Below, in pieces: positions 35,163 to 46,361 of a stretch of DNA of 64,000 nt (positions within the stretch are counted from its first letter, which is position 1; each line of letters begins with the position of its first letter). Both the position numbers and the translations under genes were made by a program. The DNA is from Telmatactis stephensoni (Eukaryota > Cnidaria > Anthozoa > Actiniaria > Isophelliidae). The DNA lies in the NCBI GenBank assembly GCA_029948255.1, contig JALIZF010001797.1:256001-320000 (forward strand). The letters are read 5' to 3'. The notes beneath the pieces were generated by a model, which did not search any database, was not told where the DNA came from, and saw only the letters and a list, made by a program, of their open reading frames with translations.

Positions 35163-37432
35163 CCATTGGACAGGTCACATTACCAGGCCAGTCGCATCGC
35201 CCTGTCTTAGAATTAAACAGTAGTCCACCTGGGCAAAGCTTGTAGTCACTGATGTAGTTATGACAATGGATAAAGCCTTTGCAGCCATCGTAAGGGTCAG
35301 CATACACGCCGTCCGTTTTGAAATGACAAAATGATTTGCGGTACTCTGTAAGTCATACAAAAATAAAATATAATTGAATTCAGTTAAATGAGTGAAATGC
35401 AGTCTTTGTAGGACAGACTAATGATGGCGAAGCTAACCACTTTACAAAATCACTACCTGTATTAAACGGCTATTTTTGTGCGGGACGTAAAAGCGAGGGG
35501 CTACCAGATATACGTACGTAATGCTATTGTATTCTAGTGGGACGTACAGGGAGCTACTAAATACGCATGCACGTAATGCTAATGTACTCTTGCAGGACAT
35601 ACAAGGAGCATTACATATAGATACTGCTAATGTACTTTTGCAGCGCGCACAAGGAGCTACCTGACACATACGTAATGCCCCTGCACTACGCTTCGGGACG
35701 AGGAAGGAGCTACCTAATACGCACGTAATGCTCATGTACTATTGCGGGACGTAAAAAAGCTATTTAATACGTAGATAATACTAATGTACTCTAGATCTTG
35801 CATCGCCGAAACTTTCAGCCTGAAAAATGTATCCTGTATCCTTTGGAGTGAAACCTCATTGAACGTACCGTCATTGTAGTTGGGCAAGTTTGCTGAAAGA
35901 CCTCCTGTAAATTAGAATCAAAATTGTCGCTATTAACATTCCTCTCGTAGTTTTAATTTATATATTCATTCATTCATTCATTCATTCATTCATTCATTCA
36001 TTCATTCATTCATTCATTCATTTATCCATTTATTTATCTATTTATTTATTTATTTATTTATTTATTCATTTATTTATTTGTATATTTATTTATTTATTTA
36101 TTTATTTATTTACTTTCTTTTTTCTTTTAAAATAATGCAACTTATACAAATGCAGAATGTATGGGAAGATCTACAGAACTGAATTATTCGTTTGACTTAT
36201 GTGCAGCCAGATTTTTTATATACCTGTTTAAAAATTCGTTAATTTGTCGCACAAAAGGCCTCAAACTTACTCAAGGGAGTATGAAAATAAATAATATATT
36301 GAGACCACACGAACGTCAACACGGTATATATACCTATTTCAAAAAACGTTGTCGCATTAAGTCCACAGTCCAAGACTGCAAAGGACCTTGGTAGTTTTCT
36401 AGTGAATAGATTAGTTAAAAGAAAAACTGCCAAAATCCTTTGCGGTCTTGGAGCGTACACTTTGGACTTGTTGCGACAACGTTTTTTGGATTACATGTAT
36501 ATCTAGCTTGCCTTAACCTTATACTTCATTTCTTGAGGTTTTGCAACTTTAATTCTATATCCCCTTTCAGTTTAATCGTGCTGGCTTTACGCCGGCCTAG
36601 TACGACAACGTTTTGAAATAAGTGTATACACCAGTCAAACATCGATTCTCTTCAAAAATCATACTGTTCACTTCTGATTTGTTGCAGTAAAATGACGTCA
36701 TCATGCAAATGGCCTGCTGTCGATATAGTATTCACAGTGTCTGTAATTTGTATCCATTCTTCTTTTCGAAGGGAGTAGGTTCGCTGGCGCTCAAGATCCT
36801 TTGGCCGACGTTTCATTTTCTTTTTACGTATGTTTTCAAAGATCGTTTACTTAGAAAAATGAATTGAACTGAACAAGCAGATAACGAACCAGTTTAAATA
36901 CCAGTATTTGAGGACAAATACATTCATTCCTTTTTGATAATTTCTAGATATACACTATATAGATCAATTAATAAAATCGCCAAAAAGCTCAGATATTTTC
37001 CATTTTTCTATATTTGTTTTTTATTCTTTTGACGATTTCCTTGCGAAACTGTTCATACCTCTTAAATCAAAATATATACTAGGTAAACTTTGAAGGTGTG
37101 AAACTAATATATTAGTTTTTATATAAAATGACCCTCGGCCCGTATACCGCGGCCGAAGTTTCTCAAAAAAGCCTCGCGCTCTTTATGTACTAACTTACAT
37201 TTTGATATTTTAAAAAAATAGAGATTTTTCTGGGCCATCAAAAGTTAACCAGGAAAGGTAATATTACTGAGTGACGTATAAAGAATGAGCGGGCTGATTA
37301 GTATAAAACTGATAAAGCATTCTACTTAGGTACAAAACTGATAAACTGATAACCATTCTTATTCATGTACTTAATTTACTCACGCTTTGCGCTCAGCAAA
37401 ACCATACACGTTAATAGAAGAATCTCTTTCAT
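35163..37432 (-). CDS. Secreted peritrophin-type chitin-binding (CBM14) protein or 5' part of the oxidase
   Basis: Exon 37384-37432 codes for MKEILLLTCMVLLSAK, a signal peptide, with donor C|GTGAGT. A 36-nt micro-exon, 35869-35904, gives GLSANLPNYND. Exon 35163-35345 gives a complete type-2 chitin-binding domain with six cysteines: SFCHFK, YDGCKGFIHCHN, YKLCPGG, TGRCDW, VTCP. All junctions are phase 1. Reading on past the GG|GTACGT donor, the frame stops after four codons, so an unspliced 3' end would give a 92-residue secreted protein. Spliced at that donor, it joins in frame to the oxidase exon at 34406 (ATAATAG|GA), giving a 556-residue CBM14-oxidase. CBM14 domains bind chitin in mucus, matrices and peritrophic layers. 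Confidence 0.68.
35478..35792. repeat. Degenerate ~60-bp tandem repeat in intron
   Basis: About five units, each with a form of GGGACGTACA, AGGAGCTACC, ATACG and TAATGCTAATGTACTCTTG. It lies between the micro-exon and the CBM14 exon. Confidence 0.75.
35965..36113. repeat. (ATTC)n then (ATTT)n microsatellite
   Basis: ATTC units to about 36022, then TTTA units to 36113. In the first intron of the chitin-binding gene. Confidence 0.95.
36330..36502. mobile_element. Palindromic element in first intron of the chitin-binding gene
   Basis: TTTCAAAAAACGTTGTCGCA on the left pairs with TTGCGACAACGTTTTTTGGA on the right; inner arms include GTCCAAGACTGCAAAGGA against TCCTTTGCGGTCTTGGA. Confidence 0.65.
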
Positions 37433-38248
37433 GTTGAAGCTCTTGGACAAAGAATTTCGAGTAGGATTTTCCACAGCAACTTGCTCTGTTTGTGCAGTGT
37501 TTGTACAAGTATTTGATATTTTAACATCTATAGTTTAAGGCGGGCTGGCTTGAGGTGTGCTTTATTTGAACAGGCTTCGTCATGAACCATGCGAGAATGG
37601 CATATTGAAAAGAACCGAGTATGGTGTGTTTACTAATGTTGAAACATTTGGACAGTTACCTTGGACATATTACAAAATATTTTCAACTAAAAAAATAGCA
37701 TCCCGGCATTCTTTAAATCTGAAATAAAACTTTTCTAAAATGGATGGCATTTGCAAAGGAAGTTCACATTCAGGGGAATCACAATTTTCATTGCTATATT
37801 ATCAGTGCACGAACCTTTTGTGTCTAGTATTTGAGTGGGTGGGTGAGTGGGTTGGTGGGTGTCTTCCTGAAACCTCGATCACACTTTTTGTAATTTCCTT
37901 ATGATAGAAGCTTACTGCAGTATAAATCAGAACATGCTAGGGAAAAGACCATTATACGGAGTGTTTCTTTATTCCCGTTTTTAATTTTACAACTGAAAAG
38001 AATCAAATTCAGCTGCTTGGTTCGTTGATTAAAAGCCAATACATCATATCTCATACCTCATATAGATTTTCCCGATTCCATTTGTAACCACAAATCATGA
38101 ATTGATACATATAGAGTGCATATACATCTGTAAAGTCAAGGTTTCCTTTGATCATATACGACTTGGCAGCCGTCATATGTTGTCATGGAATACACACCAT
38201 GGAAACAAAGACACATGAATGTAGACACGTCTTACGAACAACAGCTGC
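37433..38248. other. 5' flank of the chitin-binding gene, otherwise empty
   Basis: The first few hundred bases before the ATG at 37432 (minus strand) should hold its promoter. Nothing else is recognised; from about 38060 the sequence starts to resemble the repeat array at 47.5 and 52.9 kb (GTTTCCTTTGATCAT). Confidence 0.4.
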
Positions 38249-39115
38249 ATGCATGTCCTTACCTTAGCACGAAATCAACATCATCATATATATAACTCAT
38301 TACCAACACCTTCATTTTATATATGTACTTTATTTTACTTACTAATTTATTCACTTACTTGGCTACCTATTAGTATCCACCTATCTATTCATCCATCCAT
38401 TCATCCATCCATTAATTATTCGTCCATCCATCGATGGATCATTCATTCATTCATTCATTTATTCATTCACATTCGTTCGTTCGTTTGTTCTTTTTTTCCT
38501 TCCCTTTCTTTTTTCAGTTTTTTTTCTTTATTTATTTATACAGGACAACAAAATAAGGGCTTTAACAGTAGCGGATCCAGGAGGGTCGAAGGGGTCCACG
38601 GAACCCCCCTTGAAGGTTTGATTTTTTTAAAGTAATAGAAATATGTCTTATAAAATATGTTAGAAGTTTTTGCGTTTTGTCGTGTAGAGTATTATACACA
38701 GTTGGGTTTAAGAAACGGAACCCCCTTTGAAAAATCCCGGATCCGCTACCGTTTAACTCTAGGCGTGAGCTCTGCTCTACAATATTCAAATACTACAAAT
38801 AATTATCATCAATGATTAATGTTTTCATCCATATCTCTACTTCGATACGATCATCATCAACGGCCCGGACAATATTATCAGTGGAACCACTTCTAGATTT
38901 ACAACCGTCACTATCTTTGTAAGAGCCGGTTCAGATTTGTTCAGTACTCGTGTTTATAGAAGTCCTTCCTGATATTATTTGCTTAGAGAAGCTTTCTGAC
39001 TAGTGTTAGGTAGCTATTTCATCTGCCTGTTTATACAACTTATAAGTTTTATAAATCTATATTGTTATTCAGAAAAAAATACTATGGGGGGGGGGGGGGA
39101 GGGGGGCAAGAGGCC
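38249..39115. repeat. Separate partial copy of the 46-47 / 52-53 kb array block
   Basis: Shared landmarks in order: TTCACTTACTTGGCTACCTA, an (ATCC)/(ATTC) microsatellite, ACAGGACAACAAAATAAGG, CTCTGCTCTACAATATTC, TTTATAGAAGTCCTTCCTGA, AATACTATGGGGGG. The same landmarks are at 46115-47830 and 52330-53170. The run of G at 39085-39105 is the end of the shared segment. At 38570-38760 a short inverted pair (AGTAGCGGATCC with GGATCCGCTAC) marks an extra insertion with CCCCTT motifs. Confidence 0.7.
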
Positions 39116-40200
39116 TCAAGCCAGTGGGATTAGAATAAAGAGATTATCAATATTATTGTTAATTGTTTAGTTTTGGTTTAAATCATTCAGCTAATAAGTA
39201 GTTACATTACTGAATATGCTGGTGCTTATGTTTATCGATAGTGTGAAGCAGATCGAGATTAGTGCTAGAATTATTTCAACGTAAACCCCCGGGGGGAACT
39301 CTATTGTAAAAGGATCGGGTATGCTCGTCGGAAATTTTTTTAAATACCCCTAAAAGATACCGGAAGTCTTTTAAGAAGGGCGTGGCTGGACGATTTTAAC
39401 CACTAAGAGATACCAACGATAACAAGCTAATGGACATTATTATTATGAACCGTACAATTGGACGGTCGACATGCTTTTTGTTGGGCAAATTTCTTCCAGT
39501 TTGAGAACAAGATAATACAATACAATACAATACAATTTATTTCTGCATTTTTGAAAATATATATATATACACACACATTAGTGTGCTCGCACTAAATCCG
39601 TGCAACATAAATATTACAAAATAGGTGATAAGTTATGCAAATTCCTTTGTTTCCTATTGTCTAATCAACACTATTTAGTAGTAATTATTACTATTTGTTT
39701 CACGCATTAAGTGCGAGCACTCTACAATTCAAATGTACAATAACAATTTTTTTCTTTTTACAATTTTTTGTTGTTTTTCAAGGAGTGGAGTGACGTGGTT
39801 AAGATTGCAGGAAAATATTAGAGGAATGCATAGGCCCTAAGTTAACTTAAGTTTTCGAGTTAGGGCCTAATAAGCGATGGGCCTAATAAGCGATGGGCTC
39901 TTTTGATACCATAAAGCCTGGTTCACACTAGCGTCGTAAGCGTCGGAATCGGAATCGGAATCGCAATCAGAATCGCAAGAAGTTTACGATCTAGTGTGAA
40001 TCAAAACAATGCAATCAGAATCGTAAGCCTCGGGTTTCGTGCTCGTTCCTTTGGTGTTTTTCCGGAGATTCAAAATATCGGGTAATAAAAAAGGAAGAAA
40101 ATCAAACCGTATAAAACAACACAATCCTACCCCCATGAACATTTCCCTATCGTGAGTTTTCATTTCTCTCACCAGACTCCAATATTCGCGGTAAAATTTT

Positions 40201-40556
40201 CGCTTTGAGTGTACCGTTTTCACCCAGCTTGCGACTCTGATTTTTACAACACTGGATACTAATCTCGCGATCTGATTGGTTGATTAGAGTGGACAGACAC
40301 ACTGCTGACGCGTTTCGCGCGCGCGCTTGTTCTGGTGCCCAGTTTGAAAAGGATTTTTTAACTTTTATCTCAAAATAATTGTTGTAAAAAACGAATTGAA
40401 GATGGTTTTGAGTTGTCTGTCCTCTTATTGACACACTCTTGAAGACCACCTACTTCTTTTGGTCTTTTTGCGCGTTATTTTGAGACGCCGACGACAAAGA
40501 GATTCAAATCAAGAGCAAGAAATAGCTGGGTGAAAACGGTACACTCAAAGCGTACA
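40201..40556. mobile_element. Inner palindromic element of the stack
   Basis: CGCTTTGAGTGTACCGTTTT and CACCCAGCTT on the left pair with AGCTGGGTGAAAACGGTACA and CTCAAAGCG on the right. About 356 bases, non-coding. Confidence 0.65.
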
Positions 40557-40730
40557 ATTTAAGCGTAACAAATCTAATAGATTGTTCGATTGATTTTGGA
40601 AATAGTTCGATATTGTAATGAAATTTGAAGTAAAAAAAGTTCTAAAAAAAATTTAAACCACGAAAAGAAAAGAAAAGGAAGCAAGGAAAGGAACGAAAAG
40701 AAAAAGAAAAAAAAAAGGAAATCTCTTATA

Positions 40731-41122
40731 CCTGTAGAGGATTCGAACCCGGCTCATCTGCTCCAAAGTTCAGAGTTTTACAAACTGCGCCACCGGAACG
40801 CTTAATTTGCACAACAATAGACAGCCATTAACATGATACACTAGGCTATATTGTTCTTTAAATCCCTCAGTAGACCAGTTAGTCTAGTGGTAAGGTGCAG
40901 TTACTTACGGCCTAGGATCCGACTGTTTCCTCCCTCTTTGACCGCGAAGCTATCTGCGTTCTACCGGATAGCGCGGAAGGGGCCGAAATCTCCATCCTAT
41001 ACGTAACATGCGATGATTCAGCGATTTGTCTGGATGCATGGTCCGATTTTTAGGTTTTGCATAAAATGTGCATACTAATTAGCTTTTGGGTGCGGGTTCG
41101 AGCCTTGCCTGTGTCAAACAAC
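40731..41122. mobile_element. Composite element with two divergent tRNA-like heads (copy 1, reverse of the others)
   Basis: Minus-strand tRNA-like head at 40731-40802: A-box-like TGGCGCAGTTTG and B-box GGGTTCGAATCC, but no paired acceptor stem. Plus-strand second head: A-box TAGTCTAGTGGTAAGG at about 40877, with a B-box-like GCGGGTTCGAGCC only at about 41092, so about 190 bases of other sequence sit between. The same ~390-bp unit, opposite way round, is at 44876-45262, 51281-51669 and 54328-54719. Confidence 0.7.
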
Positions 41123-41571
41123 TACTTTCTTTTTTTCCTTCGAAAAAAATTTTCATGGGTTTTATTTCCCTTTTCTGATTTGCCTTTGCTCATACTGAAG
41201 GCAAATACTGGTTTACAACCAACTAACTTGGCTAATTATTATTCCCGGTATATAGTCAGTAATCAAGGGAACCAGGCTAACATTAACAAATTGAAGATGG
41301 TTTTGAGTTGTCCGTCCTCTTAATGACACACTCTTGACGTCATGAAATGTTCAAAACTCAAGTGGAATCACGAGCGCAATTAGGTGTTAATGCGATTCCG
41401 ATTCCGATTCCGACGCTTACGACACCAGTGTGAACCAGGCTTAAGAGAGATCAGGAAATCCTAAAACTCTGAACTTCAATTTTAATACCCTAAAAGATAC
41501 CAAATCGCTGATTTACCCCTAAGAGATACGACGAGCATACCCGATCCTTTTAAAATGGAGTCCCCCCCGGG

Positions 41572-42965
41572 CCTAAACCGAAAGACCTTTTCTTGACGAG
41601 CAGGACGATTTGGACCTAAGACTTTGTTGGATCTCATCAGCTTCGCGAATCTGTCCTTAGGACCTTAGATTTAGTATCAGGGTTTTAGTGCTGAAGGTGT
41701 AGTAGTTACTATGAAAATAATGCTTTAATGATTTCAATTGTGATTTAAAATCAGAACTAACAGCTAAACGGTTGGACTCGGCCACTTCTGCTTGGGATCG
41801 ACACTGTGCTATTATTTATAGTGTAGGTCACACCGTTAACAGTAATATATTAAACTGCATGGCTGGTTACCAAATATCTTACGCATGCACTGTTCTAGGT
41901 CCTCTAGGCAACCTAAGGTCGATCATGTATTGCTGACCAGCGGTAACCTGTAGAGATAGATGCGCAAAACAGGACTAAAAGACTTAATAGACTTAATATG
42001 GTATGGTATGGTATGGTATGGTATGGTATGGTATGGTATGGTATGGTATGGTATGGTATGGTATGGTATGGTATTTCAATTTGCTTTTCTCCAATACTAT
42101 TCCATTCCCTTTTGAATTTCTTCCTTCATTTTTTATTTTTATTGTATTTTATTTTTTTTTTGCCCTTCCTCTTTCTCATAAAGACGATTATGAGTGTCAA
42201 GAGTCTCCTATATCTAGAATAATAGCATGACTGCCTCGGATTCTATTGTTCCGAGAGGAGCATTTAATGGCTAAATGCCCCCTCACTGCTACTAATCGTA
42301 CCTCATGCATAAGCATTAGGTACGATTAGTAACTTATCGTACCTAATGCATAAAACATGAGGTACGATTGGTAACTAATCGTACCTCATGTTTATGCAAG
42401 AGGTCCAGCTATGGATACGTCCCTGAGAAATTTCTTGAGGACACATCCGCAGCTAGCAGTACTTGAATTATGCAAATTAGCTTCAAGTCACCTTTCAGTG
42501 TAGTCTAAACCATGTGGGATGGATTACAATACTATTGAGCATGCTTGTCACATTTGGAATGGACTGAAATAATCTTGCGCATGCGTGGCACGACAATGTT
42601 ATCACACAACTTTTTTTATTTAAATAATAGCTGCTTTGCCATACTTGTGCTGCGAATACGTTACTCAAAACTCTCTTTTTATACTAAAATGCAGTAGAGT
42701 GCAAACACTAAAAGCATAAAATATTAGATCTATTTGGTGAATATAAATAACTAGTCAGACAAGTACAGTTGTAATGAGGCATTGTTTTCTTTGTGTTTGG
42801 TCTTTCTTGCACTAGTTTTGTACTGTTCTGGTTGAGTGATAGTGTCTAAATAGAGTTCCCTAGAGTAATAACAGCACTTTTAATTTATTCGTTTGTAACT
42901 TGTTACATGGTCCAAATCGTTCTAGTTTTCCCATATACTTCCTCGGCAACCATACTATTACAAAG
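41572..42965. other. Intergenic, microsatellite and small repeats only
   Basis: Apart from the (TATGG)n run at 41998-42073, bases 42285-42395 hold alternating direct and inverted copies of ATGAGGTACGATTAGTA. No gene seen. Confidence 0.5.
41998..42073. repeat. (TATGG)n pentanucleotide microsatellite
   Basis: About 15 pure units. It reads as a YGMVWYGMVW frame, which is an artefact. Confidence 0.95.
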
Positions 42966-43123
42966 TAATAGCATGGCTATTTCGGTTGATTAGTGATTAA
43001 ATGTCCCCTCAGCCTCGGGAGGTTTAGTAAAAGTCCCTCGGCCTACGGCCTCGGGACTTCCACTAAACCTCCCTCGGCTTCGGGTACATTTAATCACTAA
43101 TCAACCTCATAGCCATGCTATTA
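42966..43123. mobile_element. Long palindrome (MITE-like)
   Basis: TAATAGCATGGCTAT and ATAGCCATGCTATTA are exact inverted ends. Pairing continues through GTTGATTAGTGATTAAATGT, CCTCGGGAGGTTTAGT and a central CCTCGGCCTACGGCC. Confidence 0.8.
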
Positions 43124-43449
43124 CTTATAATTATCCACGTTTCACAGTAGCTAGACTTCCATGGAGAGAAATTAATTTGCTTAATTATATAGTATATATA
43201 AATTTAAGGATAAGTCCAATAAATATATTTAATATATAGTGAAACGGTCAACATTCAATTCAAATTAACTGAAAGTGAAACTAATAAATTGAGACTACAA
43301 AGTAATTTTCAGAAAGATAATCAAATTCATATCCAAATCAGACGATTATCGGGCGTCAGGATAGTTTCCATGCAGTGCGTTAGTTAAAACCGCATGTAAC
43401 TCTACGATGACCGCGAAGGACGAACGCTCTATCAAATAATTTCAAAATG

Positions 43450-43759
43450 TTAGGCCCCATTCAAACGAGAACGCAAGCGGATGCAAGTTTTGACTTGAAA
43501 CTTGTGTCCTCGTTTGAACACCTCGCCACGCAAGCCGGTGAAAAATGTTCAAAAACGTTCAAGGAAAATCAGTTAGCTTAAGGACAGCGAGAAAATCAGT
43601 TTTGTTTTTGTTTGAATTACTTGTAGGAGAGCTAGGAAATGTGCAAAAGTTCGGACGAAAAAATATGAAAAACAACTTATGAAGTTTAGCGTGGTGACTG
43701 TTCAAACGAGGAATCGAAAAACTTGCATCGACTTGAGTTCTCGTTTGAACAGGGCCTTA
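43450..43759. mobile_element. MITE with AGGCCC..TCAAACGAGAAC ends
   Basis: Left TAGGCCCCATTCAAACGAGA and right TCTCGTTTGAACAGGGCCTTA are inverted; inner CGTTTGAACACC and GTTCAAACGAGG also pair. A relative lies in a SETD6 intron at about 61011-61288. Confidence 0.75.
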
Positions 43760-44875
43760 GAGTAGAAATTTCAATTACAAATAAACTTTAAGGCAGGGGT
43801 TAACTTTAAAAATGAGCAAAAATTCAGCTATTTTCCAAATATAATTATATTCGGTGCAACAATTATCGGTCTTTCATAACAAAGTCTTTAAAAATGAAAT
43901 TTTGAATTTTCTCGCCTGAAAATAATTCATGCAGTGTTCTATATTTTTGTGTGAAAGTTTCAGCAACATCTCAAATCAAGAGGTTCTATGCAATGAATTA
44001 TTATTTTTTTGTAATTATGAATTTTGCTTTTGTTGCCATGGTGATGGCTAATATCCCCTTAAAATATCTTAAAATTAGGAAAATCATAAAATTAATAATT
44101 CATTGCATATCATGACTTTTCTTATATCTCATATAGTGGAGTTTCAACCCTTAAGGTAGAAACCTTAGCAAGAAATTAAAAATTGAAAAACGAGAGAGTT
44201 TTTGATAAGAATTACGTTGCTATGGTAACTATTTGTTTAAATGGAGTTTTATTAATGTAAAATCAAACCTCTAGTACTACTGTGCACTCATAGCAAGTTT
44301 TGTTTTGATCTAATAAATAGTCATTGCATTTCAAAAATAAGCAGTTTTGTCCATTTTTTGCCTTAACTTCAGACCACGCAATCATCTATTGCCTTTGTAT
44401 TTATTTTTTTCTACTGACTTAAGTTTTTGTGTTTGGTTCCAAGCAAAAGATTGTTGAGTCAGAAAAGAAATTCCAAAAAGTTTTAAGTTTTCCGCTTTCA
44501 TACCTGAAAAACCTTCAATATAATACACATCTTAAGTCCATTACAGCATTCAGAGTAGAACAGATTGAAAGCATCGCCCTACCAAGTTAAATAACAAGTA
44601 GACAATATCAATATCACTGAATCGAAATATCAAGGAGTCGACTACTCCAGTTTGTCTATAAAGAAAAGGTTTTAGGGCGGGGCATCGGGTTGGAAGGGGA
44701 GGGGGGGTCTTACTAGCCTGGTTACCATGATTACTGACTATACCGGGAATAATAATTAGCAAAGTTAGTTGGTTGTAAACAGTATTTTCCTTCAGTATTG
44801 AGCAAAGGCAAATCAGAAAAGGGAAATAAAACCCATGAAAATTTTTTTTCGAAAGAAAAAAAGAAAGTAGTTGTT

Positions 44876-45262
44876 TGGCACAGGCAAGGCTCGAACCCGC
44901 ACCCAAAAGCTAATTAGTATGCACATTTTACGCAAAACTTAAAAATCGGACCATGCATCCAGACAAATCGCTGAATCATCGCATGTTACGTATAGGATGG
45001 AGATTTCGGCCCCTTCCGCGCTATCCGGTAGAACGCAGATAGCTTCGCGGTCAAAGAGGGAGGAAACAGTCGGATCCTAGGCCGTAAGTAACTGCACCTT
45101 ACCACTAGACTAACTGGTCTACTGAGGGATTTAAAGAACAATATAACCTAGTGTATCCTGTTAATGGGCTGTCTATTGTTGTGCAAATTAAGCGTTCCGG
45201 TGGCGCAGTTTGTAAAACTCTGAACTTTGGAGCAGATGAGCCGGGTTCGAGTCCTCTACAGG
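44876..45262. mobile_element. tRNA-like composite element, copy 2
   Basis: Same unit as 40731-41122 in the other direction; the plus-strand head at 45193-45262 has TGGCGCAGTTTG and GGGTTCGAGTCC, and a minus-strand A-box lies near 45104-45120. Confidence 0.7.
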
Positions 45263-46361
45263 TAGTAAGAGATTTTTTTTTCCTTTTTCTTTTCATTCCT
45301 TTCCTTTCTTTCTTCTCTTTTCTTTTTGTGGTTTAAATTTTTTAGAACTTTTTTACTTCAAATTTCATTAAAATATCGAACTATTTTCTCGGGGTTGGAA
45401 GCGGAATCAGGAATCAGGAATCACGGCTTTGAAATTTGTAGGAATCATGAATCATTGCGTTTTAAGTTAAGGAATCATGAATCAGTGTATTTTGTAAAAT
45501 GAATCATGAATCACGACAAAAATTTGATAAGGAATCATGAATCATGGGCTGAAATTTGATGGGAATCATGAATCATTGAACTTAAATGATTCTGCTTCCA
45601 CCCCCGATATTTTCAAAATCAATCGATCAATCTATAAGTCGAAAAGTTTCAAATCTAGCTTTAAAGTCACTGCCATTTTCAACATATTTAGAGTCACTGT
45701 CTGTCTCACTCTTACTAAAATAAATCGTTTTATTTACAAAGCATTATTACTTGTCCATAGCGCACTTTGCAAGACTTAATAAACAACTAATTATAAATAT
45801 CATAAAAACATAACACAATATGTAACTGAAGACGGGGAAATTAATTCCTCAATCAATTTGATGAGTTTGAAGGGGTGCCGTCCCTGACTGAGTCACGGAG
45901 TGGGTTTTTACGTAAATGAATTCTTGTCTTGGCCGTGGTCACCAAGAAAGTAAACGTTTCACATAAAAATCATGTAAAACATCGATCGTACCTTAGTGAA
46001 CTCAGCCTTGGACGAATTCGCCTATGTAAACCCACTCTAATTTGTTTTAGGTTTAGTAGTTTTTGAATGAAAGATGAGCAAACAATACATTTTTGTTATT
46101 CAGGCAATTTATTGTATGTATTTTACTTACTAATATATTCACTTACTTGGCTACCTATTCATCAATATATCCATTAATCCATCCATTCCATTCATTATCG
46201 ATCATAGCCTTTCATTCATTCATCTATTCATTCGTTTGTTCGTTTGTTCGTTCGTTAGGTTTTGTTTGTGATCATTAGTTCATTAATTCGTTTGCTTGTT
46301 CTCTTTTTTTCTTTCTTTCTTTAATCCTTTCGATTTTTTTTTCTGTTAATTTCTTTATTTT

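Larger units (their letters stand above)
39914..41442. mobile_element. Middle element of the stack, AAGCCTGGTTCACACTAG ends
   Basis: Left AAGCCTGGTTCACACTAGCG, CGTAAGCGTCGGAATCGGA and right TCCGATTCCGACGCTTACG, CCAGTGTGAACCAGGCTT are inverted repeats of about 50 bases. Related CCTGGTTCACACTA ends are at 59772 and, more diverged, at 12085 (AGCCTGGTTTTCACTAGC). Confidence 0.78.
39286..41571. mobile_element. Outer element of a nested stack, ~45-bp terminal inverted repeats
   Basis: Left CCCCCGGGGGGAACTCTATT and AAGGATCGGGTATGCTCGTC answer right GACGAGCATACCCGATCCTT and AGTCCCCCCCGGG. Just inside both ends are CCCTAAAAGATACC repeats. No transposase seen. Another element (39914-41442) sits inside it. 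Confidence 0.75.

Noticed and set aside
41998..42230. YGMVW-repeat protein
   Set aside because: Translation of the (TATGG)n microsatellite.
44550..44906. 118-residue minus-strand protein
   Set aside because: The same stretch recurs with frame breaks in the other block R copies; it is repeat sequence.
45193..45262. tRNA gene (and its copies at 40731, 51600, 54650)
   Set aside because: Good internal promoter boxes but no acceptor stem, and it is always part of the same larger repeat.
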